A stretch of 64,000 nt of DNA from Saccharothrix ecbatanensis (GTDB lineage Bacteria; Actinomycetota; Actinomycetes; Mycobacteriales; Pseudonocardiaceae): assembly GCF_014205015.1 (NCBI RefSeq), contig NZ_JACHMO010000001.1, positions 8,432,001 through 8,496,000 of the forward strand. Reading direction: 5' to 3'. Position 1 is the first letter of the stretch. Each line of letters opens with the position of its first letter. Below, in pieces: positions 1-7,028 of the stretch. A model generated the notes under the pieces. It searched no databases, was not told the DNA's origin, and saw only the letters and a program-made list of their open reading frames with translations. The position numbers were made by a program, and so were the translations under genes.

Positions 1-1259
1 CGGTCACCAAGCAGCAGATCGTGGACGTGGTGAACTCCGGCGACGCGGTCGACGTGCCGGGCATCAAGGCGTGCACCAAGGCGGGCACCGGCTGCGGCTC
101 GTGCGTGCCGATGCTGAAGAAGCTGCTGTCCGAGTGCGGTGTCGAGCAGTCCAAGGCGCTGTGCGAGCACTTCGACCACTCCCGCGCCGAGCTGTTCGAG
201 GTCGTCCGCTCCACCGGCATCACCACGTTCACCGACCTGATCACCCGGCACGGCCGCGGCCTCGGCTGCGACATCTGCAAGCCCGCCGTCGCCTCGATCC
301 TCGCGTCGCTGGACAACGGGCACGTGCTGGAGGGCGAGCAGGCCACCCTCCAGGACACCAACGACCGCTTCCTGGCCAACATGCAGCGCAACGGCACCTA
401 CTCGGTCGTGCCGCGCATCCCCGGCGGCGAGATCACCCCGGAGAAGCTGATCGTCATCGGCGAGGTCGCCCGCGACTACGGGCTGTACACCAAGATCACC
501 GGCGGGCAGCGGATCGACCTGTTCGGCGCGACCGTCGACCAGCTGCCGGCGATCTGGAAGCGCTTGGTGGACGCCGGTTTCGAGTCCGGGCACGCCTACG
601 GCAAGGCGCTGCGCACGGTGAAGTCGTGCGTCGGCACCACGTGGTGCCGGTTCGGCGTGCAGGACTCGGTGTCGCTGGCCATCGAACTGGAACTGCGCTA
701 CCGGGGCCTGCGGTCGCCGCACAAGCTCAAGTCCGCCGTGTCCGGCTGCGCGCGCGAGTGCGCCGAGGCGCGGGGCAAGGACTTCGGCATCATCGCGACC
801 GAGAACGGCTGGAACCTGTACGTCGGCGGCAACGGCGGCTTCACGCCCCGGCACGCGGACCTGATCGCGTCCGATGTGGACACCCGGACCCTGATCAAGC
901 TGATCGACCGGTTCCTGATGTTCTACATCCGCACGGCGGACCGGTTGCAGCGCACCTCGACCTGGATCGAGTCGCTGGAAGGCGGGCTGGACCACCTGCG
1001 CGACGTCATCGTGGACGACAGCCTCGGCATCTGCGCCGACCTGGAGGCCGCGATGGAGAAGCACGTGGACAACTACGCCGACGAATGGCGTGGCGTGCTG
1101 GAGGACCCGGAGAAGCTGTCCCGCTTCACGTCGTTCGTCAACGCGCCCGACACGCCCGACCCGACGATCTCGTTCCGTGAAGAGCGCGGCCAGAAAGTGC
1201 CGGTCTTGTTGGGTGTTCCCGCTTTCGGTGAGGCGGAGAGTCCGGAGGTTTCCCGATGA
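1..1259 (+). CDS. nirB: Nitrite reductase [NAD(P)H] large subunit, C-terminal part
   Basis: This is the C-terminal half of assimilatory NirB, which reduces nitrite to ammonium in the cytoplasm. The frame is open at the left edge, so the FAD/NAD-binding N-terminus lies outside. Visible are BFD-like [2Fe-2S] cysteines (CTKAGTGCGSC near base 75 and GLGCDICKP near 265), a ferredoxin-like half domain, and the siroheme/[4Fe-4S] ligands CVGTTWC (about 628) and CARECAE (about 748). The C-x5-C plus C-x3-C pattern is the one known for sulfite/nitrite reductases. The stop overlaps the start of nirD by 4 bp (ATGA), so the two are probably one operon. The regulator and sirohydrochlorin chelatase that follow support a role in nitrogen assimilation. 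Confidence 0.95.
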   Translation, partial: VTKQQIVDVVNSGDAVDVPGIKACTKAGTGCGSCVPMLKKLLSECGVEQSKALCEHFDHSRAELFEVVRSTGITTFTDLITRHGRGLGCDICKPAVASILASLDNGHVLEGEQATLQDTNDRFLANMQRNGTYSVVPRIPGGEITPEKLIVIGEVARDYGLYTKITGGQRIDLFGATVDQLPAIWKRLVDAGFESGHAYGKALRTVKSCVGTTWCRFGVQDSVSLAIELELRYRGLRSPHKLKSAVSGCARECAEARGKDFGIIATENGWNLYVGGNGGFTPRHADLIASDVDTRTLIKLIDRFLMFYIRTADRLQRTSTWIESLEGGLDHLRDVIVDDSLGICADLEAAMEKHVDNYADEWRGVLEDPEKLSRFTSFVNAPDTPDPTISFREERGQKVPVLLGVPAFGEAESPEVSR

Positions 1260-1576
1260 CACCTGTGTGCGAGTTGAGCGCCCTTCGGCCCGACCAAGGG
1301 GTGGCGGCCCTGCTCCCCGACGGTTCCCAGGTGGCGGTGTTCCTCACCTCGGCCGGGACCGTGCACGCGTTGGGCAACATCGACCCGTTCAGCGGCGCGG
1401 CGGTGATGTCGCGCGGGATCGTCGGCGACCGGGGTGGCGTGCCGGTGGTCGTGTCGCCGGTCTACAAGCAGGCGTTCGAGCTGACCACCGGCAAGTGCCT
1501 GGACGACCCCTCGACCGGGGTGCCGGTGCACCCGGTGGTCGTGACCGACGGCATCATCCAGGTCGGGTCACCGTGA
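1256..1576 (+). CDS. nirD: Nitrite reductase small subunit NirD
   Basis: This 106-residue protein is the small partner of NirB in the cytoplasmic NADH-dependent nitrite reductase. It has the Rieske-type beta fold signature of the NirD family (VCELSALRPDQGVAALLPDG near the start, HALGNIDPFSGAAVMSRGI in the middle), but it lacks the CxH and CxxH cluster ligands of true Rieske proteins. That absence is normal for NirD, so a structural rather than redox role is likely. The start overlaps the nirB stop (ATGA) and the stop overlaps the next gene (GTGA), which points to tight translational coupling. Confidence 0.92.
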   Translation: MTPVCELSALRPDQGVAALLPDGSQVAVFLTSAGTVHALGNIDPFSGAAVMSRGIVGDRGGVPVVVSPVYKQAFELTTGKCLDDPSTGVPVHPVVVTDGIIQVGSP

Positions 1577-2688
1577 ACGCCGCCCCGCTGGCCGGGTACA
1601 CGGTCGGTGTGACCGCCGCCCGGCGGGCCGACGAGCTCTCGGCTTTGCTGGAGCGCAAGGGCGCGACCGTGCTCCAGGGTCCCGCCATCCGGATCGTGCC
1701 GCTGCCCGACGACGCGGAGCTGCTGGCCGCGACGAAGGCCGTGGTGGAGGAGCCGGTGGACGTCGCCGTGGCGACCACCGGCATCGGCTTCCGCGGCTGG
1801 GTCGAGGCGGCCGAGGGCTGGGGTCTGGGCGCACGGCTGCTGACCCGGCTGTCGGGGGCGCACGTGTTGGCGCGTGGGCCGAAGGCTCGGGGTGCCGTGC
1901 GTGCCGCCGGTCTGGTGGACGCGTGGTCGCCGGAGAGCGAGAGCAACGCCGAGTTGCTGGACTACCTGATGCGTGCCGGTGTGTCGGGCAAGCGCATCGC
2001 CGTGCAGCTGCACGGCGAGCCGCTGCCGGAGTTCACGTCGACGCTGCGCGCGGCCGGCGCCACGGTCGTCGAGGTGCCGGTGTACCGGTGGACGGGCCCG
2101 TCCGACCCGGCGCCGTTGGAACGCCTGCTGGAGGCGGTGCTGGCGGGTCAGGTGGACGCTCTGACGTTCACCAGCGCCCCCGCCGCGGCTTCCGTGCTGC
2201 GGGTCGCGGACGCTTCTGGGAAGCTGTCGGAACTGGTTTCGTTGCTGCGCCGGGAAGTCCTGGTCGTCGGCGTCGGCTCGATCACCGCGGGGCCGTTGGT
2301 GGCCGCCGGTATCCCGGTGGTGCAGCCCGCCCGTGCGCGCATCGGCGCGTTGGCGCGTGAGCTGACCCTCGAACTGCCCGCGCGGGCGACCCGGCTGCGG
2401 ATCGCCGCCCGTGACATCGAACTGCGCGGCCAGGCCGTGGTGGTGGACGGCGAGCTCCGCCCCGTCCCGCCCGCGCCGATGGCTGTGCTCCGGGTCCTGG
2501 CCGCCGCGCGTGGTCGGGTCGTGTCCCGGCGCGAGCTGTTGGCGGCCCTGCCCAGCGGCGGCGAGGAGCACGCCGTGGAAACCGCGATCGGCCGCCTCCG
2601 CACCGCGCTCGGTGAGCCTCGCATGGTGGCGACGGTCGTGAAGCGCGGTTACCGACTGGCCATGGACCCTGCCGGAGTGGCTGTATGA
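1573..2688 (+). CDS. nnaR: HemD-like winged-helix regulator of nitrate/nitrite assimilation (NnaR type)
   Basis: The 371-residue protein has an N-terminal uroporphyrinogen-III synthase-like domain (about residues 5-250, beginning LAGYTVGVTAARRADEL). It is followed by an OmpR-type winged helix (about 275-365, with VLRVLAAARGRVVSRRELL and VKRGYRLA). This architecture is known from mycobacterial and streptomycete NnaR, which activates nitrate/nitrite assimilation genes together with GlnR; that role is inferred here from its position between nirBD and a siroheme chelatase. The GTG start overlaps the nirD stop and the stop overlaps the next start. It could also retain HemD activity; sequence alone does not decide this. 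Confidence 0.82.
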   Translation: MNAAPLAGYTVGVTAARRADELSALLERKGATVLQGPAIRIVPLPDDAELLAATKAVVEEPVDVAVATTGIGFRGWVEAAEGWGLGARLLTRLSGAHVLARGPKARGAVRAAGLVDAWSPESESNAELLDYLMRAGVSGKRIAVQLHGEPLPEFTSTLRAAGATVVEVPVYRWTGPSDPAPLERLLEAVLAGQVDALTFTSAPAAASVLRVADASGKLSELVSLLRREVLVVGVGSITAGPLVAAGIPVVQPARARIGALARELTLELPARATRLRIAARDIELRGQAVVVDGELRPVPPAPMAVLRVLAAARGRVVSRRELLAALPSGGEEHAVETAIGRLRTALGEPRMVATVVKRGYRLAMDPAGVAV

Positions 2689-3353
2689 CGCTCGTCCTCG
2701 TCGCGCACGGCACCCGTGACCCCGCCGGGGCCGTGGTGGTGGAAGAGATCGCTTCCCTGGTGAGCGCCCGGCTCGGTGGTGTGCCGGTGCGCGTCGCATA
2801 CGCCGACGTGCGCCAACCGGACGTCACCGCGGTGCTGTCGTCGATCTCCGGGCCGGCCGTCGTCGTGCCCGCGTTCCTGGCCGCCGGGTACCACGTCCGG
2901 GTGGACATCCCGGCGCAGGTCGAGGCGTCCGGACACCCGGACACGGTCATCACCGACCCGATCGGCCCGGCGCTGCTGCCCGCGCTCCTGGCCCGCCTGA
3001 CGGAAGCCGGCTGGACTCCGGGCGACTCGGTCGTCCTGGCCGCCGCCGGTTCGTCCGACCCGCGTGCGCTGGCCGACGTCCGCGCGGTCGCCACGGCGTT
3101 GTCCCACCGCGTCGGCGGCCCGGTGACCATCGGCTACGCCGCCACCGCCACCCCGCACATCTCGGACGTCGTCGCCTCCGCGTCCGGCCGCGTGGCGGTC
3201 GCCTCCTGGCTCCTCGCCCCCGGCCTCTTCCACCAGGCCGTGGTCGCCTCCGGCGCGGCGGTCGTCGCCGCTCCCATCGGCGCCCACCTGCGCGTGGTCG
3301 AAGCGGTCCTCCTCCGCTACTACGAGGCCCGCTGCTTCCAAGACGTCGCCTGA
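2685..3353 (+). CDS. Sirohydrochlorin chelatase (CbiX/SirB family)
   Basis: This 222-residue protein begins LVLVAHGTRDPAG, the chelatase motif with the metal-binding His at residue 8. A second repeat of the fold follows (DSVVLAAAGSSDPRA, about residues 110-125). The family inserts Fe2+ or Co2+ into sirohydrochlorin to give siroheme or a cobalamin precursor. Coupling to nirBD through the overlapping nnaR gene (ATGA) favours siroheme supply for NirB. The second half lacks an obvious catalytic His-Gly pair, as in double-domain CbiX proteins with one active site. Metal choice cannot be read from the sequence. Confidence 0.88.
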   Translation: MTLVLVAHGTRDPAGAVVVEEIASLVSARLGGVPVRVAYADVRQPDVTAVLSSISGPAVVVPAFLAAGYHVRVDIPAQVEASGHPDTVITDPIGPALLPALLARLTEAGWTPGDSVVLAAAGSSDPRALADVRAVATALSHRVGGPVTIGYAATATPHISDVVASASGRVAVASWLLAPGLFHQAVVASGAAVVAAPIGAHLRVVEAVLLRYYEARCFQDVA

Positions 3354-3443
3354 CCGAGGACTCGACCGACGGCCTGAACCCAAATCTCCTGCGGACGATC
3401 ACGGACCGTCGCTACGGTGGCCGTGAATCCGACAGGAGGACCC

Positions 3444-3752
3444 ATGGGCGATCAGTTCTCGGTTCAGTTGGAACAACTCGACAGCGTGGCAAACAAGCGG
3501 CTGCCCGGCATGGCGAACACGCTGGCGGAGGTGCTGGCGAACCTCAACCGGGCGATGGAACAGGCGCCGGGGGCGTTCACCAACCACCCGTCAAGCGATC
3601 GCGACCTGTTCCAGGGCACCCGGAACGACTTCCAGGTCACCACGGACTTCCTCCAGCAGGTGTTGCAGGACAACGTGGGCAACCTCGAACTCGCCTCGAA
3701 GGCGCTCCGTGAGATCGCGTCGCGGTACCGGCAGGCGGACGGTCAGGGATGA
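3444..3752 (+). CDS. Small helical protein, ESX/WXG100-like partner
   Basis: This 102-residue protein is predicted to be almost fully helical (MGDQFSVQLEQLDSVANKR, then a second helix ending LREIASRYRQADGQG). The ATG at 3444 is preferred because it follows a strong AGGAGG seven bases upstream. Size, helical hairpin layout and coupling (ATGA at 3749) to a WXG-bearing protein suggest an ESX-type secreted or chaperone-like partner. No WxG turn is present in this protein itself, so the assignment is inferred from context. No secretion ATPase or membrane component of an ESX system lies within the window. Confidence 0.65.
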   Translation: MGDQFSVQLEQLDSVANKRLPGMANTLAEVLANLNRAMEQAPGAFTNHPSSDRDLFQGTRNDFQVTTDFLQQVLQDNVGNLELASKALREIASRYRQADGQG

Positions 3753-4705
3753 GCGGCTACGACGAGTGGGTCGACAACGCGTTCGGCCAGCGCGACCACC
3801 TGATCGCTCTCGGGCGCGAGAACGACTCGTACGGGATGATGCCGTTCCTGAGTCCGCAGATCAGTTCGCTGTTCGACGCCTTCGTGTGCGGTGACCCCGA
3901 TCGCGTCGAGGAGATGGTCGGACACCTGACCGAGGCCAAGTACGTGCTGGCCAAGGACCTGCGTGAGCACCTGGGCGGCGCGCAGCAGGACATGGAGGGC
4001 TGGGAGGGCGACGCGGCCGACGACTTCCGCGACTTCCTGCTCAAGCTCGAAGACGCGATCAACCTGTTGGCCGACTGCGTCGACGCGCTGATCGTGATCC
4101 TGCGCTCGTGCTCGGCCGTGGTGCTGGCCATGCGCAACGACGCCCTGGACCTGGTGGACCTGGCGCTGCGGGGCATCGAGGAGGCGGGCGCGGACGACTG
4201 GAAGGTCGCGCTGACCGTGGTGGGCGCCGTGGCCGGGGTGCTCGGCACGATCGCGAGCGTGGGCACCGGCACACCCGCGCTCCTCGCCGTGATCAGCGTG
4301 ATGGGCAGCGCGGTCAGCGGCTCCGCGGGCGTCGCCGGCGCGGTGATCGACGCGAGCAGCGAGATCGGCGTGCTGGACGACATGGTCAAGGCCGGCGAGA
4401 GCATGATCGACCAGGTCGGCGTCCAGCGCGACGCGGTCGAAGTCGGCATCCGCGAGCTGGCCACGTTCGTGTCCGGGGCCAAGCTCGCCGAGGTCCGGCC
4501 GGAGCGGCCGGTGATCATCACGGCGCCGTCGTTCGACCCCGGTTCGTTCGGGCTGTCCGACGAGGACCAGGGGTCGCACCCGAGGCCGACGGACAAGACC
4601 GACCTGGTGCCCGAACCGAGACGCCGTGCGGACGGGCCGTACGACAGGCCCGGAGGCGTGTTCGACCCGGACCGTGACCGGTACGAGGAACAGGGGCCGG
4701 CGTGA
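3749..4705 (+). CDS. WXG-motif protein, putative ESX/type VII-associated effector or toxin-like protein
   Basis: The 318-residue protein carries a WEGDAADDFRDFL segment (about residues 88-100), a WXG turn between two helices. This is followed by a long alanine/glycine-rich hydrophobic middle (about 150-200) and a polar Pro/Arg/Asp-rich tail with alternating charges. The layout resembles long WXG proteins that deliver or anchor cargo through ESX systems in actinobacteria. No catalytic motif of a known toxin is recognisable in the tail. It overlaps both neighbours by 4 bp, so all three genes of this cluster are probably translated together. Confidence 0.65.
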   Translation: MSGYDEWVDNAFGQRDHLIALGRENDSYGMMPFLSPQISSLFDAFVCGDPDRVEEMVGHLTEAKYVLAKDLREHLGGAQQDMEGWEGDAADDFRDFLLKLEDAINLLADCVDALIVILRSCSAVVLAMRNDALDLVDLALRGIEEAGADDWKVALTVVGAVAGVLGTIASVGTGTPALLAVISVMGSAVSGSAGVAGAVIDASSEIGVLDDMVKAGESMIDQVGVQRDAVEVGIRELATFVSGAKLAEVRPERPVIITAPSFDPGSFGLSDEDQGSHPRPTDKTDLVPEPRRRADGPYDRPGGVFDPDRDRYEEQGPA

Positions 4706-5163
4706 ACTCCTCGGAGGAGCTGAACCGACGTGCGGCCCAGTTGACCGAACAGGCGGCGCACCTGTACTCCCGCGTCCACCGGCGCAACGAAACTCTCCGC
4801 GCCGCACGGGAACGCGCCATCGCGGCGACCGGTGAGGCGTCGTCCCCGGACGGGTCGGTGCGCGTCTCGGTCGACGCCGGCGGGATGCTGACCGGGCTGG
4901 AACTCGCGCCGTCCGCGCTGGGCCAGGACCCACGACGGCTCGCCGCGCTGGTGGTGGGGATCGCGCAGGAGGCCGCCGGCCGGGCGCGTGCGGCGGTTCG
5001 AGACGTCTACACGCCGTTGCAGAACGAGGGTGTGGTGCGGGAGGCGCCCGTGCTGCTGCCCGAACCTCCGACGCGACCTCCGACGCCTCCGCCGCCGTCA
5101 TCCCGACCCCAGCCGCGCGACGCGGACTTCGACGGGCCCGTCATGCGTGACGAGGGCTGGTAG
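4702..5163 (+). CDS. YbaB/EbfC-family nucleoid-associated-like protein
   Basis: The 153-residue protein has the YbaB fold pattern: an N-terminal helix (SEELNRRAAQLTEQAAHLYS), a beta sheet region (GSVRVSVDAGGMLTGLELAP, about residues 50-70), then a C-terminal helix (VVGIAQEAAGRARAAV). A proline-rich tail with repeated Pro-Pro-Thr follows. YbaB relatives bind DNA, but in actinobacteria many copies sit next to WXG100 genes, where their function is unknown. The GTG start overlaps the upstream stop. Only the ESX-like context is informative here. Confidence 0.7.
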   Translation: MNSSEELNRRAAQLTEQAAHLYSRVHRRNETLRAARERAIAATGEASSPDGSVRVSVDAGGMLTGLELAPSALGQDPRRLAALVVGIAQEAAGRARAAVRDVYTPLQNEGVVREAPVLLPEPPTRPPTPPPPSSRPQPRDADFDGPVMRDEGW

Positions 5164-5182
5164 CGCGCTGCCGCTCGCGGAA

Positions 5183-5200
5183 TAGTTGAGGTTTCAACTA
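5183..5200. promoter_or_regulatory. Perfect palindromic operator upstream of the pirin gene
   Basis: TAGTTGA and TCAACTA form perfect 7-bp inverted arms with a 4-bp spacer, ending 54 bp before the pirin ATG. The TAGTTGA/TCAACTA layout is typical of MarR-type operators known for pirin and quinone-response genes in actinobacteria. No MarR gene lies in this window, so the regulator would act in trans. Confidence 0.65.
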
Positions 5201-5254
5201 GGTTGACGAGGGTGAGACCGCTGAACCAACGCGGTCAGGCCCAAGGAGGCAGCC

Positions 5255-6217
5255 ATGCCCGCCGTCACCGCCGACACCCTGACCCTGCCCCGTCTTCCCG
5301 AACTGCCCGAAGCCGCCACGGCGTGGCGCAAGGTGCGGAAGGTCGTGCGGGCGCAGAAGTTCCTCGAAGGCGAGGGCTTCCAGGTCCGCCGTCCGTTCCC
5401 GGGCGTCGACCTGGCGCTCGCGGACCCGTTCCTGCTCCTCGACCACATGGGCGCCGTCGAGTACGGCCCCGGTGAGGCGAAGGGCGCGCCGTGGCACCCG
5501 CACCGCGGCTTCGAGACCGTCACGTACATGATCGACGGCGCGTTCGTGCACGAGGACTCGACCGGCGGCGGTGGGCTGATCACCGACGGCGACACGCAGT
5601 GGATGACTGCTGGTAGTGGGCTGCTTCATTCCGAGCTGCCCTCGCAGGACCTGGTGGCCAAGGGCGGTCTGCTCCACGGCGTGCAGCTGTGGGTCAACCT
5701 GCCGAAGGCCGCCAAGTGGACGCCGCCGCGTTACCAGGACATCAGCGCTCAGGACACCAAGCTGCTGTCCAGCGACGACGGTGGCGCGCTGGTCCGCGTC
5801 ATCGCCGGTGACGTGGCGGGCTACCGCGGGCCCGGCATGACGCACACGCCGATCACCTACCTGCACGCCACGCTCAGCCCGCACGCCCGCCTGACCCTGC
5901 CGTGGCCGACGGACTTCAACGCGATGGTCTACGTGTTGTCCGGCCGCGGCACGACCGGCGCGGAGCACCGACCGCTCGAAGAGGGCCAGTTGGCCGTGTT
6001 CGAGCACGACGGCGCCGCGCTGACCATGAAAGCCGACACGACGTGGGACGTCCTGATCCTGGGCGGCCTGCCGCTTGACGAGCCCGTCGCGCGCTACGGG
6101 CCGTTCGTGATGAACACGCGCGCCGAGATCCTGCAAGCCATCGAGGACTTCCAAGCCGGGCGACTGGGCCGCACACACGTCCCGCACGTCACCTCAACAG
6201 ACGAGGAGCTGTCATGA
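5255..6217 (+). CDS. Pirin family protein
   Basis: This 320-residue bicupin contains the pirin hallmarks: DPFLLLDHMG (about residue 55), the metal-binding WHPHRGFETVTYM stretch (about 80-92) and the later histidine/glutamate positions around MTAGSGLLHSE. Bacterial pirins are iron-binding cytoplasmic proteins; some have quercetin dioxygenase activity and others bind metabolic enzymes. The start has AAGGAGG upstream. The C-terminal domain is complete (PLDEPVARYGPFVMNT). It is coupled to a TPR gene by an ATGA overlap and preceded by a palindromic operator, which suggests induction by a small molecule. Confidence 0.92.
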   Translation: MPAVTADTLTLPRLPELPEAATAWRKVRKVVRAQKFLEGEGFQVRRPFPGVDLALADPFLLLDHMGAVEYGPGEAKGAPWHPHRGFETVTYMIDGAFVHEDSTGGGGLITDGDTQWMTAGSGLLHSELPSQDLVAKGGLLHGVQLWVNLPKAAKWTPPRYQDISAQDTKLLSSDDGGALVRVIAGDVAGYRGPGMTHTPITYLHATLSPHARLTLPWPTDFNAMVYVLSGRGTTGAEHRPLEEGQLAVFEHDGAALTMKADTTWDVLILGGLPLDEPVARYGPFVMNTRAEILQAIEDFQAGRLGRTHVPHVTSTDEELS

Positions 6218-6603
6218 CCGACGTCTTGGAGCTGCTGCGCAAGGGACGTGAGTTCCGTGCGGCGGGCGACCCGAGCAGCGCTGCCCGTTACCTGGTCCAG
6301 GCGGCGGAGGAAGCGCCGCGCGACCGGACCGTGCTGACGGAACTGGCGTTGGCGCACTTCCAGTCCGCCGCGCTGGGGAAGGCGGAAGGTGTGCTTCACA
6401 CCCTCGTCGAACTCGACCCGTCGGACGGCTACACCCGACTGCTGCTCGGCCGCACGCTCAGTCGGCAGAGCAGGAACGACGAGGCGTTGCCCCAGCTGCG
6501 CCTGGCCGCCGCGCTGACCCGTGACGCCGAGGTCGAACGTGAGGTGGCGCGGGTGGAGGCTCGGGTCACCAGAGAGCGGGAGGCTCCTCAGCCTTCTCCT
6601 TGA
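6214..6603 (+). CDS. Tetratricopeptide repeat protein
   Basis: The 129-residue protein consists of about three TPR-like helical hairpins (LRKGREFRAAGDPSSAARYL, ALAHFQSAALGKAEGVLHTL, LLLGRTLSRQSRNDEALPQL), each with the small-residue spacing typical of TPRs. It has no signal peptide and should be cytosolic, acting as a protein-protein adaptor. It starts within the pirin stop codon (ATGA), so the two are likely co-expressed. The last 38 bp overlap the end of the convergent alkyltransferase-like gene. Confidence 0.82.
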   Translation: MTDVLELLRKGREFRAAGDPSSAARYLVQAAEEAPRDRTVLTELALAHFQSAALGKAEGVLHTLVELDPSDGYTRLLLGRTLSRQSRNDEALPQLRLAAALTRDAEVEREVARVEARVTREREAPQPSP

Positions 6604-6892
6604 CCGCGTCTTCCCAGCGGTACGTGCGCAGGTCGACCTTGCCCCCGTCGGCCACCACGCCTTCTTCGCGCAGCAGTTGGAGCTGCTGGTCGGCGATGTG
6701 GGGCGCGCACGTGCCGTTGGCGCGCAGCACCCGGTGCCACGGCAGGTCGTGCCCGTCCTGGTTGAGGACGGCGCCGACCAGCCGGGGTGACGGCGCGCGG
6801 GCGATGTCGGCGACGTCACCGTAGGTCGCCACCCGTCCGCGCGGGATCTTGCGCACCACCGCGCGGATCATCTCGTGCAACTCTTCGTCCAC
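6566..6892 (-). CDS. Alkyltransferase-like protein (ATL), MGMT family
   Basis: The 108-residue protein has the O6-alkylguanine-DNA alkyltransferase fold motif IPRGRVATYGDVA (about residues 16-28) and LVGAVL. The active-site PCHR is replaced by P51-W52-H53-R54. Trp in place of the catalytic Cys is the mark of ATL proteins, which bind O6-alkylguanine without repairing it and hand the lesion to nucleotide excision repair. A GTG at 6892 gives the usual family length; longer in-frame starts upstream add non-conserved sequence. It is convergent with the TPR gene and divergent from adnA, another DNA-repair gene. Confidence 0.88.
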   Translation of the reverse strand: MDEELHEMIRAVVRKIPRGRVATYGDVADIARAPSPRLVGAVLNQDGHDLPWHRVLRANGTCAPHIADQQLQLLREEGVVADGGKVDLRTYRWEDAVKEKAEEPPALW

Positions 6893-7028
6893 GGGGACAG
6901 CTTTCCATGTCAGTCGGCGATGCCACACGCCGCGAGGTCGCGAACGATCGACTTCCAGGCGACCGAGCCCGCCGTCTGCGGAGCAGCGGCAATCCAACAT
7001 TGTCGGGGGTGCGTGGTTCTATGCATCC

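Noticed and set aside
1256..1576. Rieske iron-sulfur protein
   Set aside because: The CxH and CxxH ligands are missing; NirD keeps the fold without the cluster.
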